Source of the DNA: Actinomycetes bacterium
GTDB taxonomy: Bacteria; Actinomycetota; Acidimicrobiia; Acidimicrobiales; RAAP-2
DNA: 64,000 nt
Assembly (NCBI GenBank): GCA_021782915.1
Contig: JAJXUK010000004.1
Span: 1-64,000 of the forward strand
Direction of reading: 5' to 3'
In this document: positions 23,878-33,162 of the stretch, one piece after another
How positions within the stretch are numbered: the first letter of the stretch is position 1
Layout: every line of letters starts with the position of its first letter
The notes under the pieces: model-generated
The model's database searches: none
What the model saw: only the letters and a program-made list of their open reading frames with translations
Told to the model about the DNA's origin: nothing
Made by a program: the position numbers and the translations under genes

Positions 23878-25086
23878 ATGCCGGACGCCGTCATCGTCGC
23901 CACCGGACGCACACCGATCGGACGAGCGTTCAAGGGATCCCTCGTCGACCTGCGCGCCGACGACCTGACCGCGCACGTGGTGCGCGCGGTGCTCAACAAG
24001 GTCCCCCAGCTGGATCCCAACGAGGTTGAGGACCTGCTCGTGGGCTGCGGGCAGCCGGCCGGCGAGTCGGGCTTCAACGTCGCGCGCGTGGCCGCCGTGC
24101 TCGCCGGTCTCGACCAGGTGCCGGGCGTGACCGTGAACCGCTACTGCTCCTCGTCCCTGCAGACCATCCGCATGGCCGCCCACGCGATCCGCGCCGGCGA
24201 GGGCGACGTGTTCGTCGCCGCCGGCGTCGAGACCGTCTCGCGCTTTGGAAACGGCGCCGCGGACCTCAACAGCGCGACGAACCCGCGCTTCGCCGAGGCC
24301 GTGGCGCGCACCCAGAGTCGCGCGACGCGCGCGGGAGAGCCGTGGCGACCCGCACCCGGGCTGGCCGACGTGTACATCGCGATGGGCCAGACCGCGGAGA
24401 ACGTGGCCGAGTACGAGAACGTCAGCCGCACCGAGATGGACGAGTACGCCCTGCGCAGCCAGGAGCTCTCCGTGGCGAACCAGACCAATGGGTTCTTCGA
24501 GCGCGAGATCATCCCCGTGACGCGCCCCGACGGCGCCGTGGTGAGTCGCGACGACGGTCCACGAGCCGACACCACCCTCGAGAAGCTGGCCAGCCTTTCG
24601 CCGGTCTTCCGCGAGAACGGCACGGTCACGGCCGGCAACGCCTGTCCCCTCAACGACGGCGCCGCGGCCGTGATCGTCATGTCCGACACCCGGGCCCGGG
24701 AGCTGGGCATCACGCCGCTGGCGCGCATCGTCTCCAGCGGCGTGTCCGCGCTCAACCCCGAGATCATGGGCCTGGGCCCGATTGAGGCCTCCCGCCAGGC
24801 GATGGCCCGCGCCGGGCTGAGCATGAAGGACATCGACCTGGTCGAGATCAACGAGGCCTTCGCCGCCCAGGTCCTGCCCAGCGCCAAGCACCTGGGCATC
24901 CCCCTGGAGAAGCTCAACGTCAACGGCGGCGCGATCGCGTTGGGTCACCCCTTCGGCATGACCGGGGCGCGCATCATGACCACACTGCTCAATGGCCTGG
25001 AGGACCGGGGTCTGCGCTACGGACTCGAGACCATGTGCGTGGGCGGGGGCCAGGGCATGGCCATGATCGTGGAGCGCCTCAACTAG
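23878..25086 (+). CDS. fadA: Thiolase (acetyl-CoA C-acyltransferase)
   Basis: A 402-residue thiolase. The acyl-accepting Cys90 lies in VNRYCSSSLQ, His357 in NGGAIALGHPFGMTG, and the second active-site Cys387 in MCVGGGQGM. The cytosolic enzyme performs the last step of beta-oxidation, cleaving 3-ketoacyl-CoA, or the reverse condensation. No adjacent fadB is present, so it is a stand-alone thiolase. AGGAGG supports ATG 23878. A palindrome over the promoter suggests repression. Its TAG stop shares CTAG with the convergent Trm112-like gene. Confidence 0.93.
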   Translation: MPDAVIVATGRTPIGRAFKGSLVDLRADDLTAHVVRAVLNKVPQLDPNEVEDLLVGCGQPAGESGFNVARVAAVLAGLDQVPGVTVNRYCSSSLQTIRMAAHAIRAGEGDVFVAAGVETVSRFGNGAADLNSATNPRFAEAVARTQSRATRAGEPWRPAPGLADVYIAMGQTAENVAEYENVSRTEMDEYALRSQELSVANQTNGFFEREIIPVTRPDGAVVSRDDGPRADTTLEKLASLSPVFRENGTVTAGNACPLNDGAAAVIVMSDTRARELGITPLARIVSSGVSALNPEIMGLGPIEASRQAMARAGLSMKDIDLVEINEAFAAQVLPSAKHLGIPLEKLNVNGGAIALGHPFGMTGARIMTTLLNGLEDRGLRYGLETMCVGGGQGMAMIVERLN

Positions 25087-25319
25087 GACGCGGACGTCGC
25101 GCCGGTCCAGCGACCCGTCGGATCACCCAGCAGAGCCTCGGCTTCCGCGTCATCCACGTCGCGCGCCTCGGCGTCGAGCATGACCGGGATCGAGCCGCGC
25201 ACGGCGTAGGCGCGTCGGCGACGCGGGTTGTAGAGCACCTGGGCGCTCGGCGCGTACCAGAGCGCGCCATGGTCCAGCGGGTCCTCGAGCAGCTCGAGCA
25301 GGAAGTCGTTCAGGCTCAC
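25083..25319 (-). CDS. Trm112-like small protein lacking the zinc cysteines
   Basis: A 78-residue protein of the Trm112/YcaR family shape: LLELLEDPLDHGALWYAP, LYNPRRRRAYAVRGSIPVML and a C-terminal acidic helix. The usual CPxCxG zinc knuckle is absent; there is no cysteine in the protein. In yeast, Trm112 activates methyltransferases; the actinobacterial homologues beside manB have no assigned role. GTG 25319 overlaps the manB stop by 4 bases (GTGA), so the two are translationally coupled. Confidence 0.75.
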   Translation of the reverse strand: MSLNDFLLELLEDPLDHGALWYAPSAQVLYNPRRRRAYAVRGSIPVMLDAEARDVDDAEAEALLGDPTGRWTGATSAS

Positions 25320-26665
25320 GACGCCTCCTTGATCATGTCCAGCACCTCGGCCACATGCGCGTCGCAGGACTCGCGGGTCTCGGCCTCGACGTTCAGGCGC
25401 AGCAGGGGCTCGGTGTTGGACGGGCGCAGGTTGAACCACCAGTCGTCATGCTCGACCGTCAGCCCATCGAGCTCGTCGAGCACCTCGCCCGAGTCGCGCA
25501 GACGCGCCGTCAGCTGCGCGACCACCCGGGCCGGGTCCTGCACGCGCGTGTTGATCTCGCCCGAGTCCGCGTAGCGCTCGAACGGTGCGACGACGCGCGA
25601 CAGCGGCTCACTCGAGCGGCTCAGCAGCTCCAGCACGATCATGGCCGTGATGATCCCCGAGTCGGCGCGGTAGTTGTCCCGGTAGTAGTAGTGCCCCGAG
25701 TGCTCGCCGCCGAAGACGGCCCCCGTGTCGGCCATGACCTGCTTGATGTAGCTGTGGCCCACGCGGGTGCGCACCCCCACCCCACCGGCCTCGTCGATGA
25801 CCTCCGGCACCGCGCGCGAACAGATCAGGTTGTACAGGATGGTCGCCCCGGGGTGCTTGAGCAGCATGGCCGCGGCGACCATGGCCGTCGTCGTCGAGCC
25901 GCTGATGGGCTGGGCGCGCTCATCGACCAGGAAGACCCGGTCCGCGTCGCCGTCGAAGGCCAGCCCGATGTCGGCGCCCGTCTCCAGGATTCGCCGCTGC
26001 AGGTCCACGAGGTTCTGGGGGTTCAGCGGATCGGCCGGGTGGTGAGGAAAGGAGCCGTCGAGCTCGGGATAGAGGATCTCGACCTCGACGGGCAGGCCCG
26101 CGAACACCGCCGGCGCGACCAGGCCCCCCATGCCGTTGGCGGTGTCGGCCACGATGCGCAGGCCCCGCAGGGCGCTCACGTCGATGAAGGAGTGCACGTG
26201 AGCGACCCACTCGCGCATCACGTCGCGCGCGTGCAGTGGCGCGAGCTCCCCGTCAGCCGGCGCGGCCAAGTACTCCCGCGTTGCTCGCTCGATCTCTCGC
26301 AGGCCGGTGTCCGCACCAATGGGTCGCGCCCCGGCGCGACAGAGCTTGATCCCGTTGTAGGCGGCCGGATTGTGCGACGCGGTGAACATGGCCGTCGGCG
26401 CGTCGAGGTAGCCCGAGGCGAAGTAGGCCAGGTCCGTGGACGCCAGGCCCAGGTCGATCACCGTCACGCCGCGGCGCCGTGCGCCGTCGGCGAACGCCTC
26501 GCTCAGGGCCACGCCGGACTCGCGCATGTCGCGCGCCACCAGGATTGTCCCCGAGCCCGCGAAGTCGGCGAAGGCCGAACCCACCGCCCGAGCGACGTGC
26601 TCATCGAGCTGGTCCGGATAGGTACCGCGCACGTCGTAGGCCTTGAAGATCTGCGACGTGTCCAC
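25316..26665 (-). CDS. manB: Phosphomannomutase/phosphoglucomutase
   Basis: A 449-residue four-domain alpha-D-phosphohexomutase. The phosphoserine is Ser97 in FTASHNPAAYNGIK, the Mg2+ loop is DGDADR (238-243), the sugar-specificity loop is GGEHSGHYYYRDN and the phosphate-binding loop is RPSNTEPLLR. It interconverts mannose-6-P and mannose-1-P, feeding GDP-mannose synthesis by manC at 43 kb. The GEHSGH loop fits dual glucose/mannose specificity. GTG 26665 lies 6 bases past the PTPS-related gene's stop, so the four-gene run from CPBP to Trm112 reads as an operon. Confidence 0.93.
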   Translation of the reverse strand: MDTSQIFKAYDVRGTYPDQLDEHVARAVGSAFADFAGSGTILVARDMRESGVALSEAFADGARRRGVTVIDLGLASTDLAYFASGYLDAPTAMFTASHNPAAYNGIKLCRAGARPIGADTGLREIERATREYLAAPADGELAPLHARDVMREWVAHVHSFIDVSALRGLRIVADTANGMGGLVAPAVFAGLPVEVEILYPELDGSFPHHPADPLNPQNLVDLQRRILETGADIGLAFDGDADRVFLVDERAQPISGSTTTAMVAAAMLLKHPGATILYNLICSRAVPEVIDEAGGVGVRTRVGHSYIKQVMADTGAVFGGEHSGHYYYRDNYRADSGIITAMIVLELLSRSSEPLSRVVAPFERYADSGEINTRVQDPARVVAQLTARLRDSGEVLDELDGLTVEHDDWWFNLRPSNTEPLLRLNVEAETRESCDAHVAEVLDMIKEAS

Positions 26666-26671
26666 GGGGAC

Positions 26672-29044
26672 CTACCTTACCGTCGTCCTCCGGCGCCGCC
26701 GAAGGGCCAGCGCTGCGTAGAGCAGACCGCCCAGCACCGTCGCGGCGCTGAGGACGTTGCCCGCGCTCAGCGCCGGCGTCGAGCCGTAGGAGAGCTCGAC
26801 GTGGTGGCTCGTGGGCACCACGACCATCAAGTTCGGACTCACGCGGAACGGTCCGTCGGCGCCACGCGCGTGCCATCGCGGGTAGTACGAGACCTTGACG
26901 AGCACCGGCACGCCCAGGCGCGTGACGTTGAACGAGACGCTCTGGGTGCCCACGACCACGTCGCTCACCTTCGTCGGGCGCACCGCCACGTGGCGCATGT
27001 GGTCCACGCTGGACGCCCGGGGCCAGTTCGCCGGGCCGCTCGCGGCGCCCAGCACCGACCACAGCTTGGGCTGCGTCCACCAGGTCACGTTGGCGTTGAG
27101 CCAGCTCACGCGCGTGGACGTGTTGGCCACGACGTTGGGTAGAGCCGAGAGGCCCGTGACCATCGGGCTGTGACGGATCAGATAGACGCGCCACTGCACC
27201 CCCGGCGAGGGCCACTTGCGAGTCTCACCCACGAAGCGCAACTGCGGGTCGGCGTCGGCCTCGGCCACCGCGAGGGGCGAGAACGCGACGTAGTACTTCA
27301 CGCCCAGCATCTGCAGGTGCTGCACGCCCTCGGTGATGTTGAGCTGGCCGTAGGGCAGGCCCACCTGCGGATTGGACGGCGCGGCGCTCAACTCGGCTTG
27401 GTCGAGGAAGTGATAGGGCGTCGTCGCCGAGGACTCGAAGAAGAGGCCCTCCATGGAATCCACGCAGTTGTTGGTCCAGTACGGCATGAGCATCAGCGCC
27501 ATCGGGGTGCCGAAGCGATTCTCGTTCGCGCTGTACTCCCACATCGCCCGCCCGCAGCCGTAGCGCTGGGCCAGGGTGGCCATCGTCGTCATCAGGTTGT
27601 GATACTCCGGCCAGGCCGGCTTGGCCTGGTAGCCCGAGTAGTTCCACTGGGCCCAGTTGGCCACCTGGTTGCCGGCGCTCGACAGGCTCAGCGCGGAGGC
27701 CACCGAGGGAACGAGCCCCGGCACCGTGCTGAGCAGACCCAGGACGATCACCGCTATCCCCGCCCGGCTCACCCGGCGCTGGCGCAGCTCATCGGGGACC
27801 TCACGAGATTGCGCGGTGATCTCGAGAACCGCGCCCTCCTCCTCGTCCACCGCCTCCGCGATGTCGGCGCCCTCGGCGTCACGGGTGCGCAGGCTCCAGC
27901 GATGATGCCGCCCGGCCCAGCGGGCCAGCGGGTAGCCCACGAGCCAGCCCGCCGCGAGGTGGATGCACAGGAACCAGAACGGCACCAGGCGTTCGTTCCA
28001 GATCACGCTCTGCGGATCAAGCGTGAAGGCCGCGAAGGACACGATCGTCAGGGCGCCCAGCACCATCCCGAGCCGGTCGCGCACCACGAAGGCCGTCACC
28101 ACGCCCACGCAGGCCATGAGGATCACCCAGCGGTCCCCACCCGCGCCGCCACTGGCGTTGTACCAGCCCAGGGTCGTGAAGGTCGCGTGCAGGGTCGACA
28201 CGTTGTCGTTGACGTAGCCCATGGAGTTGGTGAGCTGCTGGGAGAGTCCAAAGGGCAGGAGCCACCACGCCGACAGGCCCGCAGACAGCAGCCCCGCGCC
28301 CAGGCCGAAGCGCCACGGGCGCGCGTAGTCACCCGGCTCTCTCGACTCGCGCGGGTCGCCGACTCCTCGACGCTGCAGGGTCTCCATCACCACCATGACG
28401 AGCACGGCGACAACGACGAAGAAGTACGGCAGGACGTGGCCAGCCAGCGTGACGCTCAGCGAGATCGCCGCCAGCCAGTAGCCGCGCCCGGTGACCACGC
28501 CGCGTGCGAAGAGTCCGATCGTGAGCAGGGCGAAGGCCAGGGAGAACGAGAACGCGTACTCGCCCGCCATCGTCGAGAAGAGGTTGCCGCCGTCGATGGT
28601 GAAGGAGGCGTCGAACAAGAACGGCAGGGTGGCCAGCGCCAGCGCCGCCGGGACCGGACGCGGCGCGCGAAAGAACCGGCCCAGGGCGTAGGCGGTGAGC
28701 GGCATGAGCACGGAGCCCAGCACCGTGGCCAGCTTGAAGGCGACGGCGAAACCGATGACGTAGCTGGCCAGGGTGGCCAAGAAGTCGGGCAGGACGAAGT
28801 AGTAGGTGTAGGCGGGCATCCCGGCGAACCAGCCCGGATACCACGGCGTCAGGTTGAAGAGGTCGTGCTGGCTTCGCAGATACGCCGGCAGGGCCAGGTG
28901 CGCGCCCGTGTCCCCACCCGTCAGCAGGCTCGAGGAGAACAGCAGGTTCGGGTGCAGCGAGTAGATCGTCACGTACATCACCGAGAGGATGGCGATGGCG
29001 TCCAGCACGCCGCCCGCGCTCCAGCGGAAACGCCAGCGCCGCAT
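26672..29044 (-). CDS. PTPS-related (PF10131-type) large membrane protein
   Basis: A 790-residue integral membrane protein with about ten N-terminal helices, a loop near residue 390-440 rich in acidic residues, and an extracytoplasmic C-terminal domain of roughly 300 residues before a final helix. The N-terminal region has GGDTGAHLALPAYLRSQ and PWYPGWFAGMPAYTYYFVLPD, the pattern of the family named '6-pyruvoyl-tetrahydropterin synthase related', a misnomer for GT-C-like membrane proteins. It likely transfers sugars to envelope lipid or protein. ATG 29044 overlaps the CPBP stop by one base (TGATG). Confidence 0.78.
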   Translation of the reverse strand: MRRWRFRWSAGGVLDAIAILSVMYVTIYSLHPNLLFSSSLLTGGDTGAHLALPAYLRSQHDLFNLTPWYPGWFAGMPAYTYYFVLPDFLATLASYVIGFAVAFKLATVLGSVLMPLTAYALGRFFRAPRPVPAALALATLPFLFDASFTIDGGNLFSTMAGEYAFSFSLAFALLTIGLFARGVVTGRGYWLAAISLSVTLAGHVLPYFFVVVAVLVMVVMETLQRRGVGDPRESREPGDYARPWRFGLGAGLLSAGLSAWWLLPFGLSQQLTNSMGYVNDNVSTLHATFTTLGWYNASGGAGGDRWVILMACVGVVTAFVVRDRLGMVLGALTIVSFAAFTLDPQSVIWNERLVPFWFLCIHLAAGWLVGYPLARWAGRHHRWSLRTRDAEGADIAEAVDEEEGAVLEITAQSREVPDELRQRRVSRAGIAVIVLGLLSTVPGLVPSVASALSLSSAGNQVANWAQWNYSGYQAKPAWPEYHNLMTTMATLAQRYGCGRAMWEYSANENRFGTPMALMLMPYWTNNCVDSMEGLFFESSATTPYHFLDQAELSAAPSNPQVGLPYGQLNITEGVQHLQMLGVKYYVAFSPLAVAEADADPQLRFVGETRKWPSPGVQWRVYLIRHSPMVTGLSALPNVVANTSTRVSWLNANVTWWTQPKLWSVLGAASGPANWPRASSVDHMRHVAVRPTKVSDVVVGTQSVSFNVTRLGVPVLVKVSYYPRWHARGADGPFRVSPNLMVVVPTSHHVELSYGSTPALSAGNVLSAATVLGGLLYAALALRRRRRTTVR

Positions 29045-29790
29045 CAGTGGCCCCGCGACGCGTACAGGGCGGCCAGGGCCACCGCGTTGAATGAGGCGTG
29101 CGTGATCACGCTCGGCGTCAAGCGCTGGGTGCGCGCGACCAGCACGGCCAGGACCACACCCACCGCCGCGAGGCCCGCGAACTGGACCGGCTCGCCGTGA
29201 GCGAGCGCAAAGAGCAGGCCACTCACCACCGCGGCCGCCCACATGCGCACCCCGCGCTGCGGGGCCCGCACGAGTCCGGCCAGGCCGCGAAAGATGACGC
29301 CGCGAAAGAAGACCTCCTCCATGATCGGCGCTCCCAGCAGGGTCATCCCGACGATCAGCGCTCCGCCCAGCCCGCTCGCCCCGCCGAGGAGGCGATTGGC
29401 CGGCTGGTTCAGGTGCTGCACGTGCCAGGGCGCGTACGCGAGGTTGACCGCAAACTGCAGGGCGACGCCGAGCACGACGAAGCGAAGGTCCGCCAGGCGC
29501 ACCCGCCACTGCTCAGCCAGCGGCGCGAGGTGGCCCCGCGTGCGCGCCACGCGCGCGGCCAGCCCGAAGCCAACCCACAGACCCGCGAGGCTCACGGCGC
29601 TGAACCACCAGGGCGCCTGAGTGGCCCGCGCCAGGGAGCTGAGCCCCCCGGGGTAGTGGGCCAGGCTGACGCCCACCGCGGCCAGCACCGTCGCCACGAG
29701 CTCGCCGACGACGAATCCCAGGCCCGCGCCCACGAGGACGACGCCCCAGCGGGGCCCGACGGTTGGGCTCTCCAGGTCGGGCGGGCTCAC
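29044..29790 (-). CDS. CPBP family intramembrane glutamic protease
   Basis: A 248-residue membrane protein with about seven helices. The CAAX-protease/bacteriocin-processing motifs are EEVFFRG (Glu158-Glu159), FALAHG and ITHASFN, which hold the catalytic Glu pair and the metal or active-site His/Asn residues. Targets of bacterial CPBP proteases are mostly unknown. It heads the operon to manB. The GTG start at 29790 follows a leaderless-type promoter, back to back with the ftsH promoter. Confidence 0.87.
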   Translation of the reverse strand: MSPPDLESPTVGPRWGVVLVGAGLGFVVGELVATVLAAVGVSLAHYPGGLSSLARATQAPWWFSAVSLAGLWVGFGLAARVARTRGHLAPLAEQWRVRLADLRFVVLGVALQFAVNLAYAPWHVQHLNQPANRLLGGASGLGGALIVGMTLLGAPIMEEVFFRGVIFRGLAGLVRAPQRGVRMWAAAVVSGLLFALAHGEPVQFAGLAAVGVVLAVLVARTQRLTPSVITHASFNAVALAALYASRGH

Positions 29791-29796
29791 TCCCTC

Positions 29797-29802
29797 ACGC
29801 TA
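29797..29802 (-). promoter_or_regulatory. Leaderless-type promoter -10 for the CPBP-manB operon
   Basis: On the minus strand TAGCGT, 6 bases (GAGGGA), GTG 29790. Confidence 0.5.
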
Positions 29803-29847
29803 ACAACTCCCCCGGCGCCCGCGAGTGCCATGTGCAGTCCGCGCCCC

Positions 29848-29853
29848 TAGATT
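29848..29853 (+). promoter_or_regulatory. Leaderless-type promoter -10 for ftsH
   Basis: TAGATT, 6 bases, GTG 29860. It lies 45 bases from the divergent CPBP -10 element. Confidence 0.5.
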
Positions 29854-29859
29854 GGTGGA

Positions 29860-31842
29860 GTGAGTGCACTGCCCCCTGAGAAGTCCGGCCTTCGCAAGTT
29901 CTGGCCGGGAGGCAACGGGCCGGTGCCGCCCGACGCGCGACGACGCCTGATCACCATCGCCGTCGTGGCCTTCTTCGTCGGGATCTTCTTCATCCCCTCG
30001 CTCTTTCAGACCAAGAGCGTCAAGACCATCTCCTACTCCGAGCTGATCCACTTCTCGAAGAACCAGCAGGTGGTGTCGGCGGCCATCAACAACGCCAGCG
30101 GCGTCATTACCGGCCAGCTCACCAACGGCACCAACTACACGAGCAATGGCCCGTTCCCCGCGCAGACCGACGAAGTCAACACTCTGCGCTCGAACAACGT
30201 CACGGTCACCTTCGCCAACCCCTCCAGTTTCGCCTCGACGTTCCTGCCGTACCTCATCTGGATCCTGATCTTCATCGGATTCATGGCCTTCGCGAGTCGC
30301 CAGGCCCGGGGCCAGATGAACGGCATGATGTCGGTCGGGCGCTCGCGCGCCAAGCAGTTCGACCAGGACCGTCCCCGCACGACCTTCGCCGACGTCGCCG
30401 GGTACCAGGGAGTCAAGCGCGAGATCAACGAGGTCGTCGACTTCCTGAAGAATCCCGCGACCTACCACCAGATCGGGGCCATGATCCCCAAGGGCATCCT
30501 CCTCGTGGGCCCGCCGGGCACGGGCAAGACCATGCTGGCGCGCGCGGTGGCCGGAGAGGCGGGCGTGCCGTTCTTCTCCGTCTCGGGCTCGGACTTCATG
30601 GAGATGTTCGTCGGGGTGGGCGCCAGCCGAGTGCGCGACCTCTTCAGCACGGCTCGCAAGCAGTCGCCGGCCATCGTCTTCATCGACGAGATCGACTCGA
30701 TCGGACGCAAGCGCGGTGCCGGCCTGGGCGGCGGGCACGACGAGCGCGAGCAGACCCTGAACCAGATGCTCAGCGAGATGGACGGCTTCGACCCGGCCGA
30801 GGGCGTGGTCGTGATGGCCGCGACCAACCGGCCCGACGTGCTGGACCCGGCCCTGCTGCGCCCCGGACGCTTCGACCGTCAGATCGTGGTGCCCCTGCCC
30901 GATTTGGACGAGCGCCTGCCGATCCTGCAGGTTCACTCCAAGGACAAACCGTTGGACCCCAGCGTGGACCTGGAGATGGTCGCGCGCGGGACCCCGGGGA
31001 TGAGCGGTGCGGATCTGAAGAACCTGGTCAACGAGGCGGCGCTGCACGCGGTTCGCCGCCACTCGGCCACCATCTCGATGGAGGACTTCGAACAGGCGCG
31101 CGACCGGGTGATGATGGGCCAACTTCGCGACTCGATGGTGCTGACCGATGAGGAGCGCGAGCGCATCGCCTATCACGAGAGCGGCCACGCCCTGCTCGCC
31201 TACGTGCTCGACAAGACCGATCCGCTGCACAAGATCACGATCATCCCGCGGGGCATGGCCCTGGGCGTGACGATGACGCTGCCCGAGGAGGACCGTCACA
31301 TCATGGCCCGCCAGCACCTGGAGGACTCCCTGTGCATGCGCATGGGCGGGCGCGTGGCCGAACTGCTCGTCTACGGCGACCTCTCCACGGGAGCGGCCGA
31401 CGACCTGCAGCGCAACACGGACCTCGCCCGGCGCATGGTGCGCGAGTGGGGCATGTCCAAGGAGATCGGGCCGATGGCCTGGGGCGCGAACAACCAGGTC
31501 TTCCTGGGCGAGGACCTCATGCACACGCGCGACTACTCCGATCACACCTCCCAGATGATCGACGACGAGGTCGAGCGGATCCTGCGAGAGCAGGAGGCTC
31601 GGGCCATCGAGGTGCTGACACTGCACCGGCGGGGCCTGGAGGCCCTGACGCGCAGCCTGCTCGAGCACGAGACGATCGACGGCGCGGAGGCCGCGCGCCT
31701 CATCGACGAGGCCCACGGCGAGCCCGTGCACTCGCGTGAGTCCAAGACGGTCTCGAGCCTGAGCACGAACAAGACGCGCACCGAGACCGAGGTGCTGGCG
31801 CCCGCTCCGACCTGGCAGCCGCCGACGCTACCGGCCGTATAG
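29860..31842 (+). CDS. ftsH: ATP-dependent zinc metalloprotease FtsH
   Basis: A 660-residue membrane-anchored AAA+ protease. Two N-terminal helices ([19 protein letters not shown], residues 30-48, and [17 protein letters not shown], 128-144) flank a ~75-residue extracytoplasmic domain. The Walker A is GPPGTGKT (217-224), Walker B IVFIDEID, second region of homology RPGRFDR, and the zinc site HESGH (439-443) with the third ligand near [11 protein letters not shown]. It degrades misfolded membrane proteins and selected regulators. The protein ends with a short polar tail. It is monocistronic and its end overlaps the convergent DUF5719 gene by 15 bases. Confidence 0.96.
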   Translation: MSALPPEKSGLRKFWPGGNGPVPPDARRRLITIAVVAFFVGIFFIPSLFQTKSVKTISYSELIHFSKNQQVVSAAINNASGVITGQLTNGTNYTSNGPFPAQTDEVNTLRSNNVTVTFANPSSFASTFLPYLIWILIFIGFMAFASRQARGQMNGMMSVGRSRAKQFDQDRPRTTFADVAGYQGVKREINEVVDFLKNPATYHQIGAMIPKGILLVGPPGTGKTMLARAVAGEAGVPFFSVSGSDFMEMFVGVGASRVRDLFSTARKQSPAIVFIDEIDSIGRKRGAGLGGGHDEREQTLNQMLSEMDGFDPAEGVVVMAATNRPDVLDPALLRPGRFDRQIVVPLPDLDERLPILQVHSKDKPLDPSVDLEMVARGTPGMSGADLKNLVNEAALHAVRRHSATISMEDFEQARDRVMMGQLRDSMVLTDEERERIAYHESGHALLAYVLDKTDPLHKITIIPRGMALGVTMTLPEEDRHIMARQHLEDSLCMRMGGRVAELLVYGDLSTGAADDLQRNTDLARRMVREWGMSKEIGPMAWGANNQVFLGEDLMHTRDYSDHTSQMIDDEVERILREQEARAIEVLTLHRRGLEALTRSLLEHETIDGAEAARLIDEAHGEPVHSRESKTVSSLSTNKTRTETEVLAPAPTWQPPTLPAV

Positions 31843-33162
31843 CGCGGACGCCACCACCGGCTCGACCTTGCCCACGGGCAGGAGGCTGGTGAGGCTGATC
31901 GGCCGGTCGCTGGTGACCAGCACGCTCGCCCCGCGCAGGCTGCTGAAGCCCGACACCAACGATCGCAGGTCGCGCACGCTGGCTCCCGACAGGCTCGCAC
32001 GGGCCGAGCGGGCACTCAGCAGATCGGTGACGGTGACGTGCACGGCCGGACCCGCTGGGGCGCCGAGGAACACCTTGGCGAATCCCCGGCCGGAGAAGTC
32101 CGACAGGAGCCACTGACGCGCCAGCGCGCTCGGCGCGGAGAGGCCGAGGCTCGTCCCGGCCCCGAGGGCCAGGCCCGTCACGACGGGCTCGTTGGCGCTC
32201 ACGTGCACCACGGCGAATCCGGCGGGCGGGATCGCCGTGTTGGGGGTGATCGACACGACGCCCGTGGAGAATCCGCGCACCTGCAGGCTGAGCGGCGCGA
32301 TCTGATAGCCCGGCACGCTCACCGAGACGCTCAGCTGGGCGACGGCGTCGTTCGGGTTCGCGATGCGAACCTGGGCGATCGCGCCCGAGGCGGTGCTCAC
32401 CGCGGGGAAGTCAGCGTGGCTCGACGCGGCAGCCTGGCCCACGTCAAATGACGTGCCGCCCGGTCCACTCTGCACGCCGAGGGCGACCACGGCCCCGTGC
32501 ACCACGTTGAGGCGCACCCCGACGTTGTCCGTGTCCACGACCTGCTTGCCCAGGTCGACGGTGACCTCGGCGTGTGGCCCCACGGCCAGGCCCTGGAAGG
32601 GCGCGGGCGCGGCGAAGCCGTTGGCGCTCATCGTCGTGAGATTGACCACGGCGGGCGTCGCCGAGGGGTTGAGCAGGCTGATCAGCGCGCTGGAGCCGAC
32701 CTGGGTGCTGAATCCCGCGGCCACCCACGACACCTCACCCTGAGCGCTACAGGGCGCCACGCCAGTCGCGCTCGTCGTGACTTCGGCTCCCACGACGCCT
32801 CCACCGCTGACGATGGCGCTGACCCCGTAGTAGTGCCCGTCGGCGACCCAGTTCTGGGGAACGACGCTCGTGCTCGCGTGCGGGCCCAACGCCACGCCGC
32901 GTGACTCGCTCTGACCGCTGTCGGCCACGACCTGCACGCTGAGCTCGCGCGGCGTGCCCGTGAGGTTCGTGAAGACGACGTGGCCGGCGCCGACGCCGGT
33001 GCCCAGGCCCGTGCAGTACAGGGCGGTCGACTCGACCCTGGCGCTGAAGCCGGGCGTCGCCGAGCTCTGGGCCGGAGGGAGCGAGCCGATCAGGCTGCTG
33101 GCCGCGCCGGCGCCGACTAGGCCCAGACCCAGAGCGGCCCCGATGACGACCGGGCGCCTCAC
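31828..33162 (-). CDS. DUF5719 family secreted protein
   Basis: A 444-residue exported or anchored protein. A signal segment (VIGAALGLGLVGAGAASSLIG) is followed by about 400 residues with repeated beta-strand patterns (VSLLNPSATPAVVNLTT, RIANPNDAVAQLSVSV, VHVSANEPVVTGLALG), suggesting several Ig-like or beta-sandwich domains. It has few charged residues and two or three Cys. DUF5719 proteins sit downstream of the same large glycosyltransferase in many actinobacteria, so it may be an exported partner. GTG 33162 overlaps the previous stop (GTGA). Confidence 0.75.
   Translation of the reverse strand: MRRPVVIGAALGLGLVGAGAASSLIGSLPPAQSSATPGFSARVESTALYCTGLGTGVGAGHVVFTNLTGTPRELSVQVVADSGQSESRGVALGPHASTSVVPQNWVADGHYYGVSAIVSGGGVVGAEVTTSATGVAPCSAQGEVSWVAAGFSTQVGSSALISLLNPSATPAVVNLTTMSANGFAAPAPFQGLAVGPHAEVTVDLGKQVVDTDNVGVRLNVVHGAVVALGVQSGPGGTSFDVGQAAASSHADFPAVSTASGAIAQVRIANPNDAVAQLSVSVSVPGYQIAPLSLQVRGFSTGVVSITPNTAIPPAGFAVVHVSANEPVVTGLALGAGTSLGLSAPSALARQWLLSDFSGRGFAKVFLGAPAGPAVHVTVTDLLSARSARASLSGASVRDLRSLVSGFSSLRGASVLVTSDRPISLTSLLPVGKVEPVVASALYGR

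Noticed and set aside
25355..27142. Long open frame (about 595 codons) on the plus strand
   Set aside because: It lies antisense to manB and the PTPS-related gene, is rich in His/Arg/Gln, and has no family resemblance. It is a high-GC shadow frame.
27170..29200. Plus-strand frame of about 676 codons opposite the PTPS-related gene
   Set aside because: Antisense shadow of a gene with clear membrane helices; composition dominated by His, Arg, Gln and Gly.
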